From CAYRVX01 sp964642165 (GTDB taxonomy: Bacteria > Planctomycetota > Phycisphaerae > SM23-33), in the NCBI GenBank assembly GCA_964642165.1, contig CAZXOC010000003.1:1-64000 (forward strand): a DNA stretch of 64,000 bases, given 5' to 3'. Position numbers and translations under genes: made by a program. The notes beneath the pieces are model-generated. The model saw only the letters and a program-made list of their open reading frames with translations, was not told where the DNA came from and ran no database searches. The first letter of the stretch is position 1, and each line of letters starts with the position of its first letter. Shown one piece after another: positions 43,111-52,557 of this stretch.

Positions 43111-45391
43111 GGCTGGTTGGCTCCTTTTTCGGCAAGGTGAAGTAGAAGGTGGCCCCCTGGCCGGGCTCGGACTCGACCCAGATGCGCCCGCCGTGGCGCT
43201 CGACGATCCTCTTGCAGACGGCCAGCCCGATCCCGGTCCCGGGGCACTCGTCTCGTCCGTGCAGGCGCTGAAAGATGACGAAGATGCGCTCGTGGTACTT
43301 CGGCTCGATGCCGATGCCGTTGTCGCGGACGGCGAAGCGCCACATGTCGCCGGCCGGCTCCGCCGAGAGATGCACCTTCGGCGGCGCGTTGCCTCGGTAC
43401 TTGATGGCGTTGCTGAGGACGTTCTGCAGCAACTGCCCGAGCTGCGTGGCGTCGGCCATCACCTCGGGCAGCTCGCCCCGGGTCACCTCGGCGCCCGCCT
43501 CGCGGATCGACGGCCGCAAGTCGGCCAGCACGCCGTCCAGGACGCCGCCGGAGTCGGTGGGTTCGAGCCGGTGGCCGCGCGTCCGCACGCGGGAGTAGGC
43601 CAGCAGGTCGGTGATGAGCACCTGCATGCGCTTGGCGCCGTCCACGGCGAAGTGGATGAAGTCGTCCGCGTCGGGGTCGAGCTTGCCCCGGTAGCGCCGG
43701 GCCAGGAGCTGCACGTAGCTCGACACCATGCGGAGCGGCTCCTGGAGGTCGTGGCTCGCCACGTAGGCGAACTGCTCCAGCTCCGCGTTGGATCGGGCCA
43801 GCTCCGTCTCGGCTTCCTTCCGCTTGGCGATGTCGCTCGCCACGCAGACGATGCCCTGAAGGTCGCCCTGCTCGTCCCGCATGACGGAGGCCGAGAACGA
43901 CACCGGGATCGCCCGCCCGTCCCGGGTCCGGTAGTCCGTCTCGAAGTCCGCGACGGCGCGTTCCTCGAGGATCGTTTCCAGCCCGGGGCCCCCGAAGGGG
44001 TCGTCGCCCGCCAGGATGCTCGCGAAGGGCCGGCCCACCAGCTCGTCCTCCTCGTAGCCCAGCAGCGCGCACGCGGCGGCGTTGGCCCGCTCGATGACGC
44101 CTTCCGGGGAGACGATCATCAGCGTGTCGACCATGCTCCGCAGGATGTTCTCCATGTAGGAGCGGGAGACGGTGGTCTCCTGGAGGCGTCCGGCCATCTC
44201 GTTGAAGTACCGCCCGAGCTGCCCGATCTCGTCGCGAGAGCGGTCCCGCGTCCGCGCGCCCAGGTGGCCCTCCCCGATCTCGACCGCGGCGTTTCTCAGG
44301 CGGCTGAGACGCCGCGAGATCGATACCGACATCAGCGTCCCGAGCGTCAGGCCGGCGCCCGTCACCGCCACGGCGAGGAACAGGATCTCGTCCCGCAGGC
44401 GCGTGACGGGCGCGAAGATCTCCTCCATGCGATACTCCAGGGCGATCCGCCACTTCGGCGCGCGGTAGCGGACCTCCCCGCCGCCCCGCGAGAAGGCGCA
44501 GACGGCCAGAACCTCGCCCAGCCTGTCGTCGTGCCGCAGGAACGTCCGCACGCCGCCCTCGGCACGCCGGGCCAGGCCCTCCAGGTACGGCGAGCCGTCG
44601 CGCGGGCCCGTGAAGGGCTGGTCCGAGGAGAACAGGATCTTGTCGTCGGCGGTGAACAGCCGCAGGCACGGGTGGGTCGGGTCCTCGAGGGAGGAGCCCG
44701 CCTGCGCGACCCGGGCCTCCAGGACGCGGATGATGCCCTGGATGTCGAAGACGGCCTTCAGCACGCCGAGGAACTCGCCGTCCTCGCTGTCCACGCGCAG
44801 GCAGATGTCCGTGGCGTACACGCCGGCGCTGAGGTCGTAGGCGAAGTCGCGGACGTAGATGCCCTGGTCTCTCGCCCGCTGCCACCACTCCTCGTCGTCC
44901 TGGCGGTAGTCGGACGTCCGCCCGGACAGCGACACCGTCGCGCCGTACCGGTTCGTGACGAAGACCTCGCCGAAGACGCGGTACCCATGGATGCGCTCCA
45001 ACGCCGCCAGCCGCCTCTTCAGGTCGACCGAAAGCTCGTTGAGCAGCAGGCTGCTCATGTGGGGCGTGAGGACCCCTCGCCCGGCCGTCTGCCACTCGCG
45101 GTCCTGGCGCTCGATGTACCCCTGGACGTCGGGCAAGTCGTCGAACAGGCGGTTGGACTGCTCCAGGCTCCCCCGCAGCAGCGGGTCGGTGCAGTAGACC
45201 CGCCACTCGTCGATGGCGGAATAGACCGTCCGGTCCACCTCGTCGAGGATCTCGTAGACCAGGCTGGCGGACGTCCTCTCGATGGACCGGCGCAGCGCCC
45301 GCCGGCTGACGGCCACGGCATACAAGCCCACCGCCCAGATCAGCAGGGCCAGCACGACCGACACCAGGAACAACTTGTGCGCGGTCTTCAT
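43103..45391 (-). CDS. Membrane-bound sensor histidine kinase (Cache-HAMP-PAS-HisKA-HATPase)
   Basis: A 762-residue kinase. Helix 1 (about 7-27), an extracytoplasmic Cache-like sensor (about 30-330, with VFDIQGIIRVLEARVA and LRLFTADDKILFSSDQPF), helix 2 (about 333-355), HAMP, one PAS domain (from SYMENILRSMVDTLMIVSPE), then HisKA with the phospho-His at about 546 (YVASHDLQEPLRMVSSYVQL) and the ATPase (DNGIGIEPKYHERIFVIFQR). The HDLQEPLR box and paired Rcp1-like regulators match cyanophyte-type kinases that phosphorylate free receivers. The ligand is unknown. Stop overlaps the next gene. Confidence 0.9.
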   Translation of the reverse strand: MKTAHKLFLVSVVLALLIWAVGLYAVAVSRRALRRSIERTSASLVYEILDEVDRTVYSAIDEWRVYCTDPLLRGSLEQSNRLFDDLPDVQGYIERQDREWQTAGRGVLTPHMSSLLLNELSVDLKRRLAALERIHGYRVFGEVFVTNRYGATVSLSGRTSDYRQDDEEWWQRARDQGIYVRDFAYDLSAGVYATDICLRVDSEDGEFLGVLKAVFDIQGIIRVLEARVAQAGSSLEDPTHPCLRLFTADDKILFSSDQPFTGPRDGSPYLEGLARRAEGGVRTFLRHDDRLGEVLAVCAFSRGGGEVRYRAPKWRIALEYRMEEIFAPVTRLRDEILFLAVAVTGAGLTLGTLMSVSISRRLSRLRNAAVEIGEGHLGARTRDRSRDEIGQLGRYFNEMAGRLQETTVSRSYMENILRSMVDTLMIVSPEGVIERANAAACALLGYEEDELVGRPFASILAGDDPFGGPGLETILEERAVADFETDYRTRDGRAIPVSFSASVMRDEQGDLQGIVCVASDIAKRKEAETELARSNAELEQFAYVASHDLQEPLRMVSSYVQLLARRYRGKLDPDADDFIHFAVDGAKRMQVLITDLLAYSRVRTRGHRLEPTDSGGVLDGVLADLRPSIREAGAEVTRGELPEVMADATQLGQLLQNVLSNAIKYRGNAPPKVHLSAEPAGDMWRFAVRDNGIGIEPKYHERIFVIFQRLHGRDECPGTGIGLAVCKRIVERHGGRIWVESEPGQGATFYFTLPKKEPTSHD

Positions 45392-45503
45392 GCCCGAAGC
45401 TCCCACCGGACGAACGACTTCCAGGCACGGCCAAACGACATCCCGGCACGAGGCCCGGCGCCCGGCGCCTCCTTCGCACCTGCTCCCCCGATGCGCGGGG
45501 CCC

Positions 45504-45532
45504 AGTATGGATGCCGCCGCGGCGTTCGTCAA
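45504..45532 (-). promoter_or_regulatory. Candidate promoter of the histidine kinase operon
   Basis: On the minus strand TTGACG (45527-45532) and CATACT (45504-45509) are 17 bp apart. A start near 45497 would give a leader of about 105 nt before the ATG at 45391. It lies just downstream of the oxidoreductase stop. Confidence 0.35.
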
Positions 45533-45566
45533 CGGCGTCGGCGCGCGCCGGCGGGGGGCGTCGGCC

Positions 45567-46916
45567 CTAGAGCCCCGCCACCTCCCAGCCCTTGCGGTAG
45601 GTGCGGCGAAGGAGCTTCTGGGCGTCGGCGCTGTTGGCGATCTTCATCTTCGCCGCGTCCCACGCCAGCGTGGTGTTCGGCACGCGAATGGCGACCGTGC
45701 CCAGCAGGACCGTCTCGGCCATCGGGCCCGTGACGCCGAAGTGCGACTCGCACATCTCCCCGCCCAGGCAGGCGTCGACGAAGTGATGGTAGTGGTTCCG
45801 GCCGGGCAGCTTGGGGTACTTGTAGCCCTTGAACTTCTCGCTCGGGAGCAGGCGCGGGCCGCCCCCGTGGCGCAGCAGCATCGCGCCTTCGGTGCCGATC
45901 AGCATGGCCGACTCCGGCGGGTAGTTCGTCGTCTCGGCCATCTTCCGGACGTCCTCGGGCGGGTAGAAATCGCCGTCGAACCACTCGGCGGTCAGCTCGC
46001 CGTCGGTCTTCTCGCTGGCGGGGAAGGTCCACGTGATGTGGTCGCCCTGCGGCCAGGTGTCCGCGCGGCGCTTCGGCGAGAGCCGCCACGAGCGCTGGAC
46101 CTCGGCGACGACGCTCGTGGGTGCCGTCAGGCCGAGGCCCTTCCAGACGGCGTCGAGGATGTGGCAGCCGATGTCGCCCGACCAGCCCGTGCCGAAGTCC
46201 TGCCAGGCCCGCCAGATGGTCGGGTGGTAGATGCGCGGCGCGAACTCGCGCATCGGCGCGGTGCCGATCCACAGGTTCCACGCCAGGTGCGCCGGCGGCG
46301 GGGTGCCCTTCTCCGGGCGCGGGCCCTTCAGGCGATAGTGCTCGACGGCGCCGGGGCGGTTCGAGCAGAGGATCGCCCGCTTGATCTTCCCGATGACGCC
46401 CTTCCTCATGAGCTGGACGCCCATGCGGTCGCCGATCCCGCTGGCGGCCTGCGTGCCGAGCTGCGTGACGACGCCGGCCTGCTTCGCCGCCTGGGCGACG
46501 GCGCGGCACTCGGAGACGTCGTGGCACAGCGGCTTCTGGCAGTAGACGTGCTTCTTGCGCTTCAGGGCGCCGAGGGTGATCGCCGCGTGCATGTGGTCCG
46601 GCACGGTGACGTTGGCCGAGTCGATCCGGTCGCCCTCCTTGGCCAGCAGCTCGCGCCAATCGGTGTACGTGCGGACGCCGGGGACGAGCTTCGCCGCCCG
46701 CTCGAGGTGGTTGCGGTCGACGTCGCACATCGCGACGATCTGGACCCTCTTGTGCGACTTCAAGTTGTGCAGGTCGCCCCAGCCCATTCCCCCGACGCCG
46801 ATGCAGGCGTGGTTCAGCTTCTCGTTCGCGCCGAGCACGTCCCGACCGACCGCCGCCACGGCCAGCCCGGCCGCCGCGCCCTTCAGCATCCTCCGCCGAC
46901 TGATCCGCTTCGTCAT
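45567..46916 (-). CDS. Tat-exported Gfo/Idh/MocA family oxidoreductase
   Basis: A 449-residue protein with a twin-arginine signal (ISRRRMLKGAAAGLAVAAVG), the NAD(P)-binding GVGGMGWGD motif and the EKP-equivalent YCQKPLCHD. The C-terminal half is the usual Gfo alpha/beta substrate domain (WSGDIGCHILDAVWKGLG, NHYHHFVDACLGGEMCESH). Planctomycetes encode many such periplasmic enzymes, thought to modify sugars released by hydrolases and sulfatases; which sugar is unknown. Start chosen at 46916 to include the Tat motif. Confidence 0.88.
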   Translation of the reverse strand: MTKRISRRRMLKGAAAGLAVAAVGRDVLGANEKLNHACIGVGGMGWGDLHNLKSHKRVQIVAMCDVDRNHLERAAKLVPGVRTYTDWRELLAKEGDRIDSANVTVPDHMHAAITLGALKRKKHVYCQKPLCHDVSECRAVAQAAKQAGVVTQLGTQAASGIGDRMGVQLMRKGVIGKIKRAILCSNRPGAVEHYRLKGPRPEKGTPPPAHLAWNLWIGTAPMREFAPRIYHPTIWRAWQDFGTGWSGDIGCHILDAVWKGLGLTAPTSVVAEVQRSWRLSPKRRADTWPQGDHITWTFPASEKTDGELTAEWFDGDFYPPEDVRKMAETTNYPPESAMLIGTEGAMLLRHGGGPRLLPSEKFKGYKYPKLPGRNHYHHFVDACLGGEMCESHFGVTGPMAETVLLGTVAIRVPNTTLAWDAAKMKIANSADAQKLLRRTYRKGWEVAGL

Positions 46917-47047
46917 GAGTCGCCCTTTCGCCTGGCCGCGTCTCGGTGGCTTCCGGGCAGGCACGCAGCCTGCCCCGCAGACCACAGCGTACCATGCACG
47001 AGCTTTCCCGCAAGGGGCCTCTTCGCCCGCCCGCCTCGGCGCCGACC

Positions 47048-49258
47048 CTACGGCGCGCCCGGCAGCACGATGTTTCGCAGGAGCCGGTACGCCGACTCCG
47101 GCGCGTAGCCGTCGACCGCGTGGGACGGGAAGCCGACCAGCCCGGCCGTGAGGTCCTCGGCGCTGAAGAACACGGCGACGCGGCCGCCGACCGTCGCGGC
47201 GTAGAGGTTGGGCTGCTTGGTGCGGCCCAGGCGGATCCTCGTGCGGCGGCGGAAGCGCACGCGGTCGATCTCGCGCCCCCGGAGGCGGTAGACCGCCGCC
47301 TTCGTGCCCAGCCGCCGCAGGCTCCGCCGACCCCAGAGTTGGCGGATCAGCTCTCGGGCGGAGTCGGCGAACTCGCGGTCGCCCCCGGCGGCGTCGACCA
47401 CCAGCGTGCCGCCCGCGGCGACGAACTGCTTCAGGGCGGTTTGCTCGCCGTCGCTGAGCCGGAGGGGGCCCGTGCCCGTCAGGTGGGCGATCCTCGGGCG
47501 GCTGCCGGCCAGCTCGGCGATGTCAACGGGCCCGACGCGAAGCTGCACGTTCGTCTCGGCCAGCAGCAGCCGGGCGAAACGCTCGTACGCCAGCGGCTCG
47601 GGGTCCCAGTTGCCGCCGTGGCGCAGGTGCGCCAGGGAGATCGTCCTCTGCGGCTGGACCTCCGGCGGGTCGGGCCAGCGCGGAAGCCGGTACGCCCCGC
47701 TGTCGACGGCGCCGAGGCCGTAGGGGTTCGTGACGTACAGCAGGATGTTCTCGGCGAGGTGGAACGCCTGCTGGTGAGTGTGCACCTGGTTGAGCTGCCA
47801 GACCTTCGCCAGGTCCTCTCGGCAGTGGATCGCCAGCGGGCGGGCACCGTTGGAGAGGACCTCCAGGGCCGGCGGTGGCGGGGCCCGGTGGTGGATGCTG
47901 TACAACTCGTGCTGTGCCGGGCAGGCAGCGAGCCTGTAGTCCGGCCAGAGCCGCGCGTAGAGGTTGCGGATGCTCGCGTCGAAGGCCTGACCGTTGCCCT
48001 CGGCGAGGCTGACGATCGTCCCGCCGCGGTGGACGAACGTCCGCAGGGCGTTGCTCTCGGCCGGGTCGAGCGAGATCGGCTGGTCGCCTGTGACCACCAG
48101 CACCTGGGCTCCCGGCCAGGAGTCCACCGGCCGCGCGGCGTCCACGATGCGCCACGCGCCGCCGTGCCAGGGCATCCCGCGCTGCCGCCCCAGCCAGCGA
48201 AGCAGGCTCCCCGCCGCGTGCGGGCGGTTGTTCCAGTGGCCGGCGTAGCGAAGGCGCAGCAGCAGGACGGGTCGGCGGACCTCGGCGAGGAACCGCAGGG
48301 CGCGGGCGGTGGCCGCCTCGGGCGAGCGCCCCGGCCAGGAACCGTCGGCCTTCTGCTGCCGCAGCACCGCGGCCGTGCCCGCCCGGGCCCAGTCGATCCC
48401 GCCGAAGCTCGGCTCGCCGGCGGCCTGTCCGAGGCGCGCGACGTCGTGCAGCCAGGCGGGACGTTCCGCGGCCCCGGCGGGGCCGACCAAGTTCGCGCGG
48501 AAGTGGCGGTCCAGCCACGTCCGGCCGGCCTCGACGGCCGGGCGGCGGTCGCTCCGTCCGCACTGGATGAAGCGGCCCGGGAACAGGTTGTCTCCGCACA
48601 GCCGCAGGGCGAGAAGCGCTCGCGTGGTGGCCCGGGCGTCGCTCGCCTGCCCGGGCGCGCCCCAGCCGCCGTCGGCGTTCTGCGAGGCCTCGAGCCGCCG
48701 CAGGGCCAGGACCCAGAATTGCTGTGGGACTTCCTCGTTGGCGCGGGCGGCGGCCTCGACTCCGGCGACGGCGGCGGGCAGCTCTTCGTCGCGCCACGTC
48801 GCCTTGAGGACCGCCACGGCGTCGTTCCGCATCGGCTTGCGGTACTTCGCGTCCGCAACGCGCGCGGCGGCCCACACGCGGCAGCGGAGCGCCGCGTGCT
48901 CGACGGAGGCGAGCTTCCGCTGGCCGAGCCACTTCAGCAGCTTTGCCATCGGCGGCTGGTCGGCCCGGGCCGCGCCGGTCTCCAGCAGCGCCAGCGCGGC
49001 CAGCAGGCTCGGGCCGATCGCGTCCGGACCGTCGGCGGGGAAGTGGCCCTGGGGCAACTGCGCCGACTTCAGGTACGCCGCGCCCTTCCGGATGGCCTCC
49101 GCCACCTCGGCGTCCCGGACGGGGGGCTGCGGGACGGGCGGCCGGGCGCGGCGGGCCTGCTCGTCGTCTGGCCGGGCCGGCGGGGGCGTCCGGACCGGGG
49201 CCTCCCGGCAGCCACACAACGCCGCCGCGGCGAGGAACACAACGCACAGTCGACGCAT
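47048..49258 (-). CDS. Lipoprotein with alpha/alpha-toroid and DUF4159 domains (third paralogue)
   Basis: A 736-residue protein with a lipobox (FLAAAALCGC). Toroid-like repeats (KGAAYLKSAQLPQGHFPADG, RRLEASQNADGGWGAPGQ) occupy about residues 50-330; DUF4159-like domains follow (VLVVTGDQPISLDPAESNAL, IAHLTGTGPLRLSDGEQTAL with AAGGTLVVDAAGGDREFADS). Same architecture as 18445 and 20702 but anchored to the membrane and without CC pairs. GGAGGT precedes the ATG. It follows the sulfatase by 56 bp and may be in that operon. Confidence 0.78.
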   Translation of the reverse strand: MRRLCVVFLAAAALCGCREAPVRTPPPARPDDEQARRARPPVPQPPVRDAEVAEAIRKGAAYLKSAQLPQGHFPADGPDAIGPSLLAALALLETGAARADQPPMAKLLKWLGQRKLASVEHAALRCRVWAAARVADAKYRKPMRNDAVAVLKATWRDEELPAAVAGVEAAARANEEVPQQFWVLALRRLEASQNADGGWGAPGQASDARATTRALLALRLCGDNLFPGRFIQCGRSDRRPAVEAGRTWLDRHFRANLVGPAGAAERPAWLHDVARLGQAAGEPSFGGIDWARAGTAAVLRQQKADGSWPGRSPEAATARALRFLAEVRRPVLLLRLRYAGHWNNRPHAAGSLLRWLGRQRGMPWHGGAWRIVDAARPVDSWPGAQVLVVTGDQPISLDPAESNALRTFVHRGGTIVSLAEGNGQAFDASIRNLYARLWPDYRLAACPAQHELYSIHHRAPPPPALEVLSNGARPLAIHCREDLAKVWQLNQVHTHQQAFHLAENILLYVTNPYGLGAVDSGAYRLPRWPDPPEVQPQRTISLAHLRHGGNWDPEPLAYERFARLLLAETNVQLRVGPVDIAELAGSRPRIAHLTGTGPLRLSDGEQTALKQFVAAGGTLVVDAAGGDREFADSARELIRQLWGRRSLRRLGTKAAVYRLRGREIDRVRFRRRTRIRLGRTKQPNLYAATVGGRVAVFFSAEDLTAGLVGFPSHAVDGYAPESAYRLLRNIVLPGAP

Positions 49259-49314
49259 GGTCCTACCTCCCCTGGCGCGATGGCCCTCGGGCCGTCTTGC
49301 CCGGGCGGAGCGAT

Positions 49315-50781
49315 CTACGAGGGCGGCCTGGTCCGCCCGGCCTTACGCTGCCTCTCGAGCAGCTTCGTGAGCCGCTCGACGATGTCGGGGTGCTTGGCGT
49401 AGACGTTCTTTGTCTCGCCGACGTCGGCCGCCAGGTCGTAGAGCTGGCCCTTCGGCTCGCCCGCGGTCGGCTTCCTGCGCCGGGGCTTGGTGAACCCGCC
49501 GGAGCCGAGGCCGAGGATGAGCTTCCAGCGCCCGTGGCGGATGCCGGTCAACCCGGCCGGGTGGATCATCGTGTCGCGGGTCGGTTTGTCGAGCTTCCTG
49601 CCCAGCAGGACGGGCAGGAAGCTGAAGCTGTCCTCGCCGGCGCCGTCGGGCAGCGTGGCGCCGAGGATGTCGGCGAAGGTGGCCATCACGTCGGTGAAGC
49701 CCACGAGCGCGTCGCTGGTGGTGCCGGGCTTGACGCGCCCGGGCCAGCGGGCGATCAGCGGCATGCGGTGCCCGCCTTCCCAGACGTCGCCCTTCATGCC
49801 CCGCAGCGGGCCGACGGAGCGGTGGCCGAAGCGCCGCACGTCCTGCGGGTACCAGACCGGGCCGTTGTCGCTGGAGAACAGCACCAGCGTCTCGTCGCGG
49901 ACGCCGAGATCGTCGAGCGCGGCGAGGACCTGCCCGACCGACGCGTCGACCTGGGCGACGAAGTCGCCGTAGTCGCTCGCCTTGCTGACGCCGCGGAACG
50001 TGCCCGTCGGCAGCCACGGCGTGTGCGGGGCCGCCAGGGCGAGGTACAGGAAGAAGGGCTTGTCGCGCGCCGTCTTCCTGTGCTGGCGGAGCCAGGCGAT
50101 CGACCTCCGGGCGAAGGTCGGGAGGACCTCGTCGTGCCGGAAGCCCGGCGCGATGCGCCCCGCGCGCCAGAAGGCGCCCTGGATCCTGGTCCAGCCGGGC
50201 GAGTTGCTGGCGGCGACGGTCTCCGTGGGCGGCGCGACGGGGCGGTCGTTCTCGATGTAGTAGTACGGCGGGCTGTCCAGCGACGCGTGGATGCCGAAGT
50301 AGCTGTCGAAGCCCCGGTCGATGGGCCCGCCGCGCAGGGGCTTGCCGGGCGGGGGGTTCTTCTCGCCCTCGAGGCCCAGGTGCCACTTGCCCACGCACGC
50401 CGTGGCGTAGCCGCGGCTCTTCAGCAGCGAGGCGATGGTCAGGCGGCCCGGCTCGATGCGATGGCGGTTCGCGCGAAACGGGTATCGCCCGGTCATCAGC
50501 CCGTAGCGGCTGGGGACGCACCAGCTCCCCGGCGCGTGGGCGTCGGTGAAGCGCAGGCCGTCGGCGGCCAGCCGATCGATGTTCGGCGTGGAAGTCTTGG
50601 AGCTGGGGTTGTAGCAGCCCGCATCGCCGTAGCCCATGTCGTCGGCGAAGAGGATGACGATGTTGGGCCGCGATGCGCCGCGAGGCGCTTCGCCGGTGCA
50701 GAGGCGCGGGCAGGCGAGGCCCGCGGCGCCGAGTCCCATCGCCTTCAGGAAGCCGCGGCGGCTGGAGCGTTTGCTGGACAT
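49315..50781 (-). CDS. Tat-exported sulfatase, FGly-type
   Basis: A 488-residue sulfatase with a twin-arginine signal (SSRRGFLKAMGLGAAGLACP). The metal site starts FADDMGYGDAG, and Cys88-Val-Pro-Ser-Arg92 is the CxPxR site converted to formylglycine by a maturase. Further motifs: CVGKWHLG, SSDNGP, GHRMPLIARWPGRVKPG. It removes sulfate esters from a polysaccharide or other exported substrate. It follows the second sulfatase by 17 bp with AGGAG upstream; the sulfatase-maturating enzyme is not in the window. Confidence 0.9.
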   Translation of the reverse strand: MSSKRSSRRGFLKAMGLGAAGLACPRLCTGEAPRGASRPNIVILFADDMGYGDAGCYNPSSKTSTPNIDRLAADGLRFTDAHAPGSWCVPSRYGLMTGRYPFRANRHRIEPGRLTIASLLKSRGYATACVGKWHLGLEGEKNPPPGKPLRGGPIDRGFDSYFGIHASLDSPPYYYIENDRPVAPPTETVAASNSPGWTRIQGAFWRAGRIAPGFRHDEVLPTFARRSIAWLRQHRKTARDKPFFLYLALAAPHTPWLPTGTFRGVSKASDYGDFVAQVDASVGQVLAALDDLGVRDETLVLFSSDNGPVWYPQDVRRFGHRSVGPLRGMKGDVWEGGHRMPLIARWPGRVKPGTTSDALVGFTDVMATFADILGATLPDGAGEDSFSFLPVLLGRKLDKPTRDTMIHPAGLTGIRHGRWKLILGLGSGGFTKPRRRKPTAGEPKGQLYDLAADVGETKNVYAKHPDIVERLTKLLERQRKAGRTRPPS

Positions 50782-50798
50782 GGTCGTCTCCTGGTTGT

Positions 50799-52283
50799 CT
50801 ACGTCTTGGGCCGGGCGGCGCGCCAGCCGGCCTTCATCATGCCCGCCAGCTCCCGCACGAGCTCGGCGTGCTCGGGCTGGTCCACGACGTTCGCATGGGC
50901 GAACGCGCCCTTCGCGTGGTCGTACAGCTCGCGAGCCACGACCCTCTTCGTGCGGCGCTCGATCCACTCCGTGTAGCGCCAGCGCGGGGTCCGCAGGCTG
51001 TAGCCCATCGCGCCGCGGCGCGGGTACTGGCTGAACGCCGCCGTCTTCCACTCGCGGTCCGGATCGGCCAGCAGCGGCACCATGCTCGTGCCCTCGCAGT
51101 GCCCGGGGACCGCCAAGCCGCACAGCTCCGCCAGCGTCGGATAGATGTCGACGTACTCGGTCAGGGCCACGCAGCGGCGGCCGGCCTTGCGCCCGGGCAC
51201 GCTGAGCAGCATCGGCACGTGCGTGTCCAGCTCGAAGTTGGTGTGCTTGCACCAGTCGCCGTACTCGCCGAGCTTCCAGCCGTGGTCGCCCCACAGGATG
51301 ACGACGGTCTTGCGGCGGAGGTCCAGGCGGTCGAGCTCGGCGAGGATGCGCCCGATCTGGGCGTCGACGAAGCTCACGCAGGCGTGGTAGCCGTGGATGA
51401 GGCGCCGGGTGTGCGCCTCGTCGAGATCGCCGGTGGCGGGGATGTCGCTGTAGGCCCGCAGCTCGCCCCAGTTGGTCAGGGCCATCCGCGGGGCGTTCCT
51501 GGGCTCGGCGGCGTTGGGCAGCCGGATCCGGGCGCGGTCGTACCGGTCCCAGTACTTCTTCGGCGCGGTGAAGGGCAGGTGGGGCTTCTTGAAGCCGGCG
51601 GCGAGGAAGAAGGGCCCGGCCTTGTGCTTGCGGATCGCCTCGACGGCCTTGTCGGCGATCACGCCGTCGTCGTAGGCGTTGTCCGGCACGTCGAGGCACT
51701 CGGTGCTCGGCCCCGCGGCGAAGTTGTACAGCCGCGAGCCGGTGTAGCCCTTCTGGCGGCCCTCGGCGAAGCGGCGCCTTCGCTGGGCCTCGGTGTCCCG
51801 GCTGGCGTACATGCCCTTCCACGTCGCAGGGCGCTCGGTCCAGCCGGGCTTGTCGTCGCTGTGGTGGTGGTAGATCTTGCCCAGCGAGATCGTCGTGTAG
51901 CCGCTCTTGCGGAAGTGCTGCGGCAGCGTCAGGACGTCGGGCAGGTACTGGCTGACGGGGTGGCGAAGGTCGTAGATCTTCGTGGAATCCGGACGGAGGC
52001 CTGTCAGCAGGCTCGCGCGCGACGGCGCGCAGACTGCCTGCTGGCAGTAGGCCCGCGTGAAGAGCGTGCCGCTCGCCGCGAGCTTGTCGATGTGGGGGCT
52101 CCGGACCATCGGGTGGCCGTAGCAGCCCAGCTCCGGGCGCAGGTCGTCCACGGCGATGAACAGGACGTTGAGCTTCTCGCGTCGGCGTGCGAGTGCCGCC
52201 AGGCTCGCGGCGGGGCTCAGCGCCACCGCCGCCGCGCCGCCGAACGCGAGGGTTAGGAAGTCACGGCGATCCAGGGCGTTCAT
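50799..52283 (-). CDS. Tat-exported sulfatase, iduronate-2-sulfatase-like
   Basis: A 494-residue sulfatase with Tat signal DRRDFLTLAFGGAAAVALSP, metal-binding AVDDLRPELGCYG and the formylglycine site Cys85-Ala-Pro-Ser-Arg89. Features such as SLGKIYHHHSDDKPG and LWGDHGWKLGEYGDWCKHTN match the iduronate-2-sulfatase-like group, which acts on sulfated uronic acids; the real substrate is not certain. AAGGAG precedes the ATG. A TATCAT hexamer (52329-52334, minus strand) may be its -10. First gene of the minus-strand group running to 45567. Confidence 0.9.
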   Translation of the reverse strand: MNALDRRDFLTLAFGGAAAVALSPAASLAALARRREKLNVLFIAVDDLRPELGCYGHPMVRSPHIDKLAASGTLFTRAYCQQAVCAPSRASLLTGLRPDSTKIYDLRHPVSQYLPDVLTLPQHFRKSGYTTISLGKIYHHHSDDKPGWTERPATWKGMYASRDTEAQRRRRFAEGRQKGYTGSRLYNFAAGPSTECLDVPDNAYDDGVIADKAVEAIRKHKAGPFFLAAGFKKPHLPFTAPKKYWDRYDRARIRLPNAAEPRNAPRMALTNWGELRAYSDIPATGDLDEAHTRRLIHGYHACVSFVDAQIGRILAELDRLDLRRKTVVILWGDHGWKLGEYGDWCKHTNFELDTHVPMLLSVPGRKAGRRCVALTEYVDIYPTLAELCGLAVPGHCEGTSMVPLLADPDREWKTAAFSQYPRRGAMGYSLRTPRWRYTEWIERRTKRVVARELYDHAKGAFAHANVVDQPEHAELVRELAGMMKAGWRAARPKT

Positions 52284-52372
52284 GGGTGCTCCTTGTCACG
52301 GGAATCACCTCGTGGTCGTGGCGTCTACATGATACCGCATCCCGCGCCGGCGAACACGCGGCGGCGAACGCA

Positions 52373-52428
52373 CGCGGGGAACACGGCGCGGGGAACACGG
52401 CGCGGGGAACACGGCGCGGGGAACACGG
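52373..52428. repeat. Four perfect tandem copies of a 14-bp unit
   Basis: The unit CGCGGGGAACACGG occurs four times without mismatch, upstream of the sulfatase gene at 52283. No CRISPR-like spacer is present. An abutting inverted repeat follows. Confidence 0.85.
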
Positions 52429-52504
52429 CGGGCAAGCCCGCCCGCTAAACGATGCGGTTGCGTCGCGGCGCTTGGCGGCGAGTTTAGCGGCGGGGCTTGC
52501 CCCG
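52429..52504. repeat. Imperfect long inverted repeat (REP/terminator-like)
   Basis: CGGGCAAGCCCGCCCGCTAAAC (52429-52450 in part) pairs imperfectly with GTTTAGCGGCGGGGCTTGCC (from 52482) across about 30 bp, giving a stable hairpin without a T run. It lies between the sulfatase promoter region and the end of the DUF362 gene. It could be a REP-like element or a transcription boundary. Confidence 0.55.
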
Positions 52505-52557
52505 CGCTTCCTTCTTTCCCCTCCCCGCGCTTTCTTCTTCCCCCCCTCCGCGCGTCG

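Noticed and set aside
42821..45733. 970-codon plus-strand frame opposite the histidine kinase
   Set aside because: Antisense shadow of a kinase with complete, ordered domains.
52373..52428. 14-bp repeats considered as CRISPR or origin iterons
   Set aside because: No spacers, and no replication initiator gene nearby.
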